DNA of 20,965 nt from a virus: positions 1 through 20,965 of the IMG/VR virus record IMGVR_UViG_3300021963_000783; one strand, 5' to 3'. Shown here piece after piece: positions 1 to 6,603 of the stretch. Both the position numbers and the translations under genes were made by a program. How positions within the stretch are numbered: the first letter of the stretch is position 1; every line of letters begins with the position of its first letter. A model generated the notes under the pieces. That model worked only from the letters and a program-made list of their open reading frames with translations. It had not been told where the DNA came from and did no database searches.

Positions 1-1
1 A

Positions 2-1141
2 TCTCAGCGTGGGGTACTGGTATCACAGCTAAATGGGGCAAGCAGCGTCCCGTTGTCTCAAATCTTTTTCCTTGTTTCGGACGCAAGCCGTTTTGTGCTT
101 TGCTTTGGAACCAATGATATTGGCGCAACTACAGTCAACCCACTCCTGATCCGCTGGTCTGACCAAGAGAGTGCGGTGGAATGGTCACCAGCAATTACCA
201 ATCAGGCAGGTAGCATCACCCTGTCTCATGGCTCGACCATTGTGACGGCTATCCAGAGCAAGCAAGAGATTGTGGTGTTTACAGATGCTGCTCTGTACTC
301 GCTCCAGTACCTTGGCCCACCCTATGTCTGGGGGTCACAGTTGCTTGCCGACAACACCTCTATTTGCGGCCCAAATGCGGTGGCCTTGGCAGCGGGGATT
401 ATTTACTGGATGGGCGTAGACAAGTTCTACAAATACGATGGACGGCTGCAAACCCTCAACTGCGACCTACTCAGGTATGTCTACAACGACATTGCAAGAG
501 ATCAGTTTGATCAAGTCTATGCATCCACCAATGAAGGTTTTAATGAGGTGTGGTGGTTCTACCCCAGTGATGGCTCGACAACCAACGACAGCTATGTGGT
601 CTTTAACTACGTAGAGAATGTCTGGTACTACGGCACTATGGCACGAACTGCATGGCTAGACAGCGGCCTGCAAGACTACCCAGTTGCAGCCACCTACAGC
701 AGCAACCTTGTCCAGCATGAACTGGGTGTGGATGACGTTACCACGGGTACTGCCGTTGCAATCACTGCATTCATCACCTCGTCCCAGTTTGACATTGGTG
801 ATGGGCACAACTTTGCTTTTGTCTGGAGGATGCTGCCTGACCTAACCTTCAACGGCTCCACAGACGGGACAACACCCAGCCTGACCATGCAGCTTCTGCC
901 ATTGCAGAACTCTGGCTCTGGTTTCAACAACCCCAAGTCAGTCGGTGGAGATAGCAGCAGCGCAGAAGGAGTTGTAACAGCCACCCAGACCTACCCCATT
1001 GACCTAGACACCTACAACGGACAGTTGAACATCCGGGTCAGGGCAAGGCAGATGGCTATGAAGATCAGTTCAAACACCATTGGCACACAGTGGCAGCTAG
1101 GCGCTCCAAGAATTGACATCAGACTTGATGGTAGACGCTGA
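2..1141 (+). CDS. Tail nozzle / packaged-DNA stabilisation-type protein (5' partial)
   Basis: The frame is open from the left edge of the window, so the gene is 5'-truncated; the first TTG in frame (53) is not a convincing start because sense codons continue upstream. About 380 residues are visible. They are rich in Trp, Tyr, Ser, Thr and Asn with alternating hydrophobic residues, as in an all-beta protein. Motifs that resemble podovirus nozzle proteins (P22 gp10 / T7 gp12 type) are LIRWSDQES near the start, PYVWGSQLLADNTSICGPNA in the middle, and a C-terminal RVRARQMAMKI...GTQWQLGAPRIDIRLDGRR stretch. In that family the protein extends the portal as a beta-propeller tube and holds packaged DNA in. 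It ends in TGATG, overlapping the next start by one base. The assignment rests on remembered sequence flavour and gene context, not on an alignment; a generic tail protein is the alternative. Confidence 0.6.
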   Translation, partial: SQRGVLVSQLNGASSVPLSQIFFLVSDASRFVLCFGTNDIGATTVNPLLIRWSDQESAVEWSPAITNQAGSITLSHGSTIVTAIQSKQEIVVFTDAALYSLQYLGPPYVWGSQLLADNTSICGPNAVALAAGIIYWMGVDKFYKYDGRLQTLNCDLLRYVYNDIARDQFDQVYASTNEGFNEVWWFYPSDGSTTNDSYVVFNYVENVWYYGTMARTAWLDSGLQDYPVAATYSSNLVQHELGVDDVTTGTAVAITAFITSSQFDIGDGHNFAFVWRMLPDLTFNGSTDGTTPSLTMQLLPLQNSGSGFNNPKSVGGDSSSAEGVVTATQTYPIDLDTYNGQLNIRVRARQMAMKISSNTIGTQWQLGAPRIDIRLDGRR

Positions 1142-1458
1142 TGGCACAAAAGAACGTAGTAGCCCCCCGGCTACCTAGCCCCCCACAGGAGTATGACCCT
1201 GTTTACATGAACCAACTGTTGAGTTTGTTGCGTCTGTACTTCAACCAACTGGACAACGCAGGGCCAATGGCAGGGTCTACCCAAACTAACGGAACCGATG
1301 TAGTATCGGGATTGAGTTTTTTCCCCACGTCTGGCACATCCCCCAGCCTGCCAACAGACGCCGAATTTGCCAGCTTGCGGATCGGGGACGTTTACAGAGA
1401 CACCCAGAACGGTGTGATGAGCAACAACCAAACGCTTAAAATAAAGACCTCGTTATAG
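1141..1458 (+). CDS. Small conserved phage protein, probably tail-associated
   Basis: A 105-residue protein whose ATG overlaps the stop of the nozzle-type gene (TGATG), implying translational coupling. The N-terminus is Pro-rich and basic (KNVVAPRLPSPP). It is followed by an amphipathic helix (residues about 20-40, YMNQLLSLLRLYFNQLDN). A Gly/Ser/Thr-rich middle leads to a short C-terminal segment, LRIGDVYRDTQNG. There is no signal peptide, membrane segment or catalytic motif. The helix plus flexible tail would suit a small adaptor or accessory protein of the tail, but that is inference from position only. The function is unknown. Confidence 0.75.
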   Translation: MAQKNVVAPRLPSPPQEYDPVYMNQLLSLLRLYFNQLDNAGPMAGSTQTNGTDVVSGLSFFPTSGTSPSLPTDAEFASLRIGDVYRDTQNGVMSNNQTLKIKTSL

Positions 1459-1466
1459 GACCAAAC

Positions 1467-4400
1467 ATGGCAACCACCCCAAATGGCATTATGACCCTCC
1501 CTGAGAATGATCAGATGGGGGCTCCGCAACTCAGCCTCAATGAGTCCTATGATGCAATGCGCCAAGGGCTCCAGAATGCACGTCCAGATGCTGCTGCGGA
1601 CGTAAATTCCACTATGGCCGAGATCCTTCCGCAATTGGACGGGATGCCAGATGATGTTATTGACAAGCTCCTACAGACCGTACAGTATCTCAAAGACAAC
1701 CCAGATCAGTATGCCGAGATAGTGGCCAAACTAATCAGTATGGGCGTGGTCAAAGAAGGGGACTTCCCCCCTGAATATGACCCGGAGTTTCTTGCCACCA
1801 TGGGCATTGTCCTGTTGGAAGCGCAGCGTTCCCGCTCACAGGCCCCCTTACAGCCCACTGGTTTTGCCAGTGGCGGCCTTGCCGATGCAGCGCGGATCAT
1901 GGCAGCCCAAGGCAGGGGCCGAGATTCAATGTTGGCACACATTACCCCCGGTGAGGCCAATTTATTGCGCTCTCGCGGGGGCATGGGAACCAGAAATCCG
2001 TCCACCGGACTACCTGAATACGGCTTCCTTGATGACCTTTGGAGCGGGGTCAAAGGAGCAGTTACCGGCGTTTTTGACGCTGTAAAAGGTGTTCTAAAAA
2101 GCCCTATCGGCAGGGTTATCGGCACTATAGCGTTGGGCGCGTTCCTCGGTCCGGGGGCCTTTGGCATTACTGGACTGGGTCTTGGGGCGGCAGCCGCGCC
2201 CCTTGCTTCTGGGATTATTTCCGGTTTGTCCGGCGGCAGCGCCATGGACATGCTGACCAGCGCAGCGACTTCCTATTTGGGTAGCGCCGCCAGCCCACTA
2301 TCTCAGTATATAGGTGGGATGACCTCGGGCCTCGGACTTGGACCAATGGCCTCACAGGCTCTGACCAGCGGCCTTGTTGGCACTGGGGTAGGCCTGCTGA
2401 CCGGAAGAAGCCTAGAGGATTCTGTTTCATCCGGCCTGCAAGGGGCCGTGATGAACACCGCCATGGACTACATGAACTCAAATAAGGTCCCTGTTTCAGG
2501 TGCAGACAGTGCCCCGGTCAGTGACGCTGTGGCCAAGCCTGTTCCGGGGTTAGCCGGGGACATTGGATCTGGTTTAAAAGCAGACAACTTTAAATCTCCG
2601 TATGCGTTGGAAGCCCCCGCAAGCGGGGGACTGGGTCTTAGGCCCCTCGCAGGCATGGAGGGAATCAACCCCAGCACAGGTATTAATTTACGAGGCGGTA
2701 TTGCTCCTACTCGTGTAGCTGAAACTACTTCTGCTCCTACAAGCTACCAGTCCCCTGACCTGATGGATTCCATGGGAAAAATGTTTCAGTCGGGCAGGTT
2801 CATGGAGGGAGCCAAAGACACATTCTTTCCTTCCGGCCCGACAAGCGCACAAGTTACAGGAAGCACAGAGTTTAAAAATCTAAGGGATGCGGGTTTTTCT
2901 GCTGAAGAGGCTTTTAAAAGAGCGTCAGACACCCTATCCCCGGGCATGCTTAGGCAGTATGGTCCTTTAGCTGGCCTTGGAATAATGGGGCTAGCGGCCA
3001 CTGGCGGGTTTGATCAAAAGCCCATTCAACAGTCCGCTGTTAATGCTAGTTTGACAGGGGGAGCAGGCTCCTACCAAGATCTGATGGCCAAGAACCCAAG
3101 AAAGTATTACGTACAAAATCTGCCGGGTGTTTTGTATGATGACAACGGAGCCATCATTGGGTATCAAGGGCCCGGTGGCTCCCGCCAGCTATATAACCAA
3201 GGCGGCGCTGTGGGCTACGCCGAGGGCGGAGAAGCCGCTACTTGGGACGGCCCTGCTTGGGGCCCAAATTCAATGGTCTATCCAAGCATTGCTGCGGCTA
3301 TTGCTGCTGGCGTCCCTAGGAACAAGCTATTCAAAACAGCATTAGAGGCCTATCGAGGAAAGGCCAATGTGGTTACTCCGTATGTACCTCCAGTAGTGCC
3401 TCCGGTAGTACCTCCGGTAGTACCTCCAGTAGTGCCCCCAGTTGTACCAGTTGTACCTCCGGTAGTTATAGAAACTCCCGGTGGTGGTCAAGATAAAACA
3501 CCCAATACGACGCCTATTGAAAACAACGGGTTTTTCTCAAGTATCTTAGGGCGCACCACGCAACCCGCAGCACCTGTCGAGGACAGAATAGCAGATGCTA
3601 AAACAATGGCAGAAATAGTAGGGATACTTAACGGTCTTACAGTATCCGGTGCGGATATATCCGGGGGGCAATTTGCTGGACCTACAGGCCCTTCAGCAGC
3701 AAACCCAATGTCGCAAGATCCAGCACAGCAGGCACAAGCAGCTACCACCACTTCTGGAATTGCGTCATTAAGTGCCAACCCTGATTTTGAAGCAAGACAA
3801 GATGAAGCGGATGCCGCAGTTGTGGCGAGTAACAACGCAGCAAGAGAGGCGGCTATAAGGGACGAGGCTGATAAGAACACAAGCACTGCTGCTGTTGCTA
3901 CACCAACTGCCACAGCAGGGGGTGTGTATGTAGATGCAAAAAATGCAGCAGCAGCACAAGCAATGCAGGAAGCAAATGCGGCAACCATTGCGGGTTTTGG
4001 TGTTGACCCGGGTTCGCGTGATTCTGGTAGCGCAAGAGGTGGCGAAGGTGATGGCGGTGGCGGCGCAAGAGGTGACGGTGGCCAAGGGGCGACAGGTGGG
4101 GGCTATCAAGCCAAAGGCGGCTACATAGGCGGTTACGCGCATGGTGGCATCATGGGGCTTAATAAAGTAAGGCGGCTCTACGATGGGGGTGATGCTGCGG
4201 GCGATGGCTACGGCGAAGGCGCTGGAGCGGCGCAAGGCGCGGGTGTGGGAGGCTTTGGAAGTAGTGGTGAAGGTTACGGTGACGGTGACGCTGGCGACTA
4301 TGTTACTGTTTCAGAAACTACAAATACAGCGAAGGGGACTCCTGCGTATAGCATGGCAGCTATGCATAATTCTCCAAATCCTATATTTGGGGGCTATCCA

Positions 4401-4784
4401 AACGCTGTTCAAGTCTCAAATGTAGACCAAGATAAGTCAGCAACAAGCAACACTTATGGTTATCAAAATCCGCAGCAAGCTGCGGATGCGTTTGCCTCGT
4501 TTGCTGCTGAACAGAGCATGAGAAATAATGACCGTGCCAAGGGCGGTTACATGGGCTCCAATGGCATTGCTTCTTTGCTCCAAGGCGGGTATCCTAGGAA
4601 GATAGGCGAGATAGCCGGTCCGGGGACCGGCACTTCTGATGACATCCCTGCAATGCTTTCCGATGGTGAATTTGTCATGACCGCAAAAGCCGTTCGCGGT
4701 GCAGGCAAGGGCAGCCGACGAGATGGCGCAAAGCGTATGTATGCACTAATGCATCAACTTGAACGTAACGCAGCACGGGGATAA
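1467..4784 (+). CDS. Large Gly/Ala-rich virion protein with VPP repeats
   Basis: A 1105-residue protein with ATG at 1467 and an AGGA site at 1457-1460. The first ~125 residues look like helical bundles. FASGGLADAARIM (from residue 133) and the RDSMLAHITPGEANLLRSRGG element (about 152-172) are of a kind I associate with phage structural proteins. Residues about 214-260 form a long hydrophobic Gly/Ala segment that could insert into or cross a membrane. Residues 641-667 are a VPPVVPP-type repeat, and residues about 850-945 are almost pure Gly/Asp/Ala. The C-terminus (about 1051-1071) carries GTGTSDDIPAMLSDGEFVM, which resembles the C-terminal part of tape-measure or internal virion proteins. Size, low complexity, membrane-active segment and late-operon position suggest an internal, ejected or tail-core protein. 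No peptidase or muramidase motif was found. The precise role is unknown. Confidence 0.7.
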   Translation: MATTPNGIMTLPENDQMGAPQLSLNESYDAMRQGLQNARPDAAADVNSTMAEILPQLDGMPDDVIDKLLQTVQYLKDNPDQYAEIVAKLISMGVVKEGDFPPEYDPEFLATMGIVLLEAQRSRSQAPLQPTGFASGGLADAARIMAAQGRGRDSMLAHITPGEANLLRSRGGMGTRNPSTGLPEYGFLDDLWSGVKGAVTGVFDAVKGVLKSPIGRVIGTIALGAFLGPGAFGITGLGLGAAAAPLASGIISGLSGGSAMDMLTSAATSYLGSAASPLSQYIGGMTSGLGLGPMASQALTSGLVGTGVGLLTGRSLEDSVSSGLQGAVMNTAMDYMNSNKVPVSGADSAPVSDAVAKPVPGLAGDIGSGLKADNFKSPYALEAPASGGLGLRPLAGMEGINPSTGINLRGGIAPTRVAETTSAPTSYQSPDLMDSMGKMFQSGRFMEGAKDTFFPSGPTSAQVTGSTEFKNLRDAGFSAEEAFKRASDTLSPGMLRQYGPLAGLGIMGLAATGGFDQKPIQQSAVNASLTGGAGSYQDLMAKNPRKYYVQNLPGVLYDDNGAIIGYQGPGGSRQLYNQGGAVGYAEGGEAATWDGPAWGPNSMVYPSIAAAIAAGVPRNKLFKTALEAYRGKANVVTPYVPPVVPPVVPPVVPPVVPPVVPVVPPVVIETPGGGQDKTPNTTPIENNGFFSSILGRTTQPAAPVEDRIADAKTMAEIVGILNGLTVSGADISGGQFAGPTGPSAANPMSQDPAQQAQAATTTSGIASLSANPDFEARQDEADAAVVASNNAAREAAIRDEADKNTSTAAVATPTATAGGVYVDAKNAAAAQAMQEANAATIAGFGVDPGSRDSGSARGGEGDGGGGARGDGGQGATGGGYQAKGGYIGGYAHGGIMGLNKVRRLYDGGDAAGDGYGEGAGAAQGAGVGGFGSSGEGYGDGDAGDYVTVSETTNTAKGTPAYSMAAMHNSPNPIFGGYPNAVQVSNVDQDKSATSNTYGYQNPQQAADAFASFAAEQSMRNNDRAKGGYMGSNGIASLLQGGYPRKIGEIAGPGTGTSDDIPAMLSDGEFVMTAKAVRGAGKGSRRDGAKRMYALMHQLERNAARG
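3387..3467 (+). repeat. 12-bp tandem repeat encoding PPVV units
   Basis: Seven consecutive units of the form CCTCCGGTAGTA (variants CCTCCAGTAGTG, CCCCCAGTTGTA) lie in frame within the large virion gene. One unit is shortened to nine bases (3447-3455). Two adjacent copies, 3399-3410 and 3411-3422, are identical. The array encodes a rigid polyproline-type spacer between the hydrophobic N-terminal half and the Gly-rich C-terminal half. Copy number could change by slippage in steps that keep the frame. Confidence 0.9.
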
Positions 4785-4786
4785 AA

Positions 4787-6586
4787 ATGGCAGACTATAC
4801 ACAAGGGGTTGATCAAGTAACACGGGAGGCCCCGTACATTGAGGCGCTTAAAAAGGCTCAAATGGAGGGGGCCAAAAGCCTAGTTGACACAGCTAACACC
4901 AATGCACTAGCAGGTAAGTATTTAAATCCCAACTATGAAGTAGCGAAAACAACTCAGGACCAAGCTGAAGCGATTGCAAAGGGCCGTTTAGGAATTGGGG
5001 CGTTCCAGCCCTACATGAACACCGCAGACGCACTTGCTAAGAGTGGCCAGACAAATTTAGCTAACGCCGCCACCACATTGGCTGGGGCCGATACCAGAGG
5101 CCAGTTTACAGCAGCAAGGGATTTAATAAACAAAGGCGCTAGTGCGGGTGATGCAAAATTAGCAACATCCCAAGGGTATACCGCCGATACCTACGGTGGC
5201 GCTAGTGCCGGTAACGCAAGAGATGCAACATCCCAAGGCTACACCGCTACAGCCGCTGACAGAATAGGAGCTAACGCAGCAACACTTGGCGGTGCGCCAA
5301 CTGCTATGGCGCAAACAACGGGCTACAACCCCGCTCTTAATTACTATCAAATGGGTGGGCCAGAACGGGTCAACACCAGAAGTTTTACGGACCAAGGAAC
5401 AGCAGCTTCCTACATGTCGCCCTACATGCAGAATGTGGTGGATATACAACAACGGGAAGCGCAGCGCCAAGCGGATATTGCTGCAACGCAACAACAAAGC
5501 GCTGCAACACGGTCAGGGGCGTTTGGCGGTGGGCGGGATGCCATCATGCGGGCCGAAGCTGCCCGTAACCTTGCTCTGCAAAAAGGTGACATTCAAGCAC
5601 AGGGTCAGCAGGCCGCATATCAACAGGCTCAACAGCAGTTCAACGCTGAACAGGGCTATGGACTACAGGGGCAGATTGCCAATCAGCAAGCAGGGCTGAC
5701 CCAAGGGCAACAAAACCTTGGCGCTAATCTTGGTGTTCAGCAGTTAGGCGTTCAAACAGGTCTTCAGACCTCTCTTGCTAACCTGAGCAACCAGCAGCAA
5801 GCTGAATTGGCAAATCAGGCCTTGAAGGGTCAGTACGGCCTTAGTCAAGGTCAGATGTCGCAACAAGCAAACATGCAGACCTCTTCTCAGGCGCAGCAGG
5901 CGGCTCTTCAAAACGCTGCTTTGGCCAGTCAAGCCAGTCAGTTTGGGTCAGCAGCATCCAATCAAGCGCAGTTGGCCAATGCACAAGAAGCCAATCGAAT
6001 GGCGCAGTACAACGCAGGCAATCTACAACAGGCAGGTCTTGCAAATGCTGCTGCAAAAAATCAAGCTAGTCAGTTTGGAGCAGCGGCAGGCAATCAGGCG
6101 CAGTTGGCTAATGCAGCGGCCCAAAACCAAATGGCGCAATACAACGCCAATGCAAGTCAACAGGCCGGGCTGGGTTTGGGTTCTCTTGGAACGCAACAAT
6201 TCAATATTGGCAACGCCATGGCACAGGGCCTAGGTTCTCTTGGAGCGCAACAAGGCAACTTGGCCACACAGGCTGCTGGATTGGGACAGCTTCAACAGGG
6301 ACTCGGGCAACAGGATGTCAACTTTTTGTACAATCTTGGTAGTGCACAGAGATCACAAACTCAGGCGGAATTGGATGCGGACAGGCAAAATACGTTGCAG
6401 AAAAACATGCAGCCGTACCAGCAATTGGGTTTTTTGTCCGATATCTACAGTGGCGCTCCGACCACGCAAATGGGCACTACCATGACAACCCAAGCTGCTC
6501 CAAGCCCGTTCCAGCAGGCAGCCGGTCTGGGGATTGGGGCAATTACGGCGGCGGCAGGTGCAAAAAAATTAGGGCTGTTTGGTTAA
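4787..6586 (+). CDS. Gln/Ala-rich virion protein, candidate DNA-ejection (pilot) protein
   Basis: A 599-residue protein starting two bases after the previous stop, with a purine-rich GGGGA upstream of the ATG. The N-terminal third is mixed and contains two copies of a short Ala/Gly/Ser-rich unit ending in ATSQGYTA. A more conserved-looking core, SYMSPYMQNVVDIQQREAQR (from about residue 205), follows and is continued by SGAFGGGRDAI. From about residue 260 the sequence is dominated by Gln, Ala, Asn, Leu and Gly in repeating helical patterns with few charges, ending with a small hydrophobic tail (GLGIGAITAAAGAKKLGLFG). Long Gln/Ala helical repeats are typical of phage pilot or ejection proteins that form helical tubes; that role is inferred. 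No enzymatic motif is visible. A structural core or scaffolding function is the main alternative. Confidence 0.65.
   Translation: MADYTQGVDQVTREAPYIEALKKAQMEGAKSLVDTANTNALAGKYLNPNYEVAKTTQDQAEAIAKGRLGIGAFQPYMNTADALAKSGQTNLANAATTLAGADTRGQFTAARDLINKGASAGDAKLATSQGYTADTYGGASAGNARDATSQGYTATAADRIGANAATLGGAPTAMAQTTGYNPALNYYQMGGPERVNTRSFTDQGTAASYMSPYMQNVVDIQQREAQRQADIAATQQQSAATRSGAFGGGRDAIMRAEAARNLALQKGDIQAQGQQAAYQQAQQQFNAEQGYGLQGQIANQQAGLTQGQQNLGANLGVQQLGVQTGLQTSLANLSNQQQAELANQALKGQYGLSQGQMSQQANMQTSSQAQQAALQNAALASQASQFGSAASNQAQLANAQEANRMAQYNAGNLQQAGLANAAAKNQASQFGAAAGNQAQLANAAAQNQMAQYNANASQQAGLGLGSLGTQQFNIGNAMAQGLGSLGAQQGNLATQAAGLGQLQQGLGQQDVNFLYNLGSAQRSQTQAELDADRQNTLQKNMQPYQQLGFLSDIYSGAPTTQMGTTMTTQAAPSPFQQAAGLGIGAITAAAGAKKLGLFG
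5138..5250 (+). repeat. Short direct duplication in the pilot-like gene
   Basis: Two in-frame copies about 60 bases apart encode GASAGDAKLATSQGYTA and GASAGNARDATSQGYTA. They share GGCGCTAGTGC, GCAACATCCCAAGG and flanking bases. This is a recent-looking partial duplication within the Ala/Gly-rich N-terminal third. Confidence 0.75.
5930..6193 (+). repeat. 132-bp in-frame tandem duplication (44-residue unit)
   Basis: Copy 1 is 5930-6061 and copy 2 is 6062-6193. Both encode QASQFG(S/A)AA(S/G)NQAQLANA, then a variable stretch, then MAQYNA and QQAGL. The 44-residue period lies inside the Gln/Ala-rich helical half of the protein. A weaker, partial third copy may precede it. The two copies have diverged at silent and replacement positions, so the duplication is not very recent. 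Confidence 0.85.
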
Positions 6587-6603
6587 AAATCTAAGGAAAA
6601 ATA

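Noticed and set aside
2614-2629. Perfect palindrome CCCCCGC-AA-GCGGGGG, with a similar imperfect one near 9262
   Set aside because: Both are inside genes with a two- or three-base centre and G+C-rich arms likely in Gly/Pro/Ala-coding DNA. Two loose copies are too few to call a repeat family.
3488-3988. Minus-strand Ala/Ser-rich frame resembling a membrane protein
   Set aside because: It is the antisense of an Ala/Thr/Asp-rich stretch of the 1105-residue virion protein. The hydrophobic look comes from complementing GCN and GAN codons.
4614-4631. Hairpin GCCGGTC / GACCGGC with CGGG loop
   Set aside because: It is inside the coding region, encodes the conserved-looking GPGTGT element, and has no T tract, so it is not a terminator.
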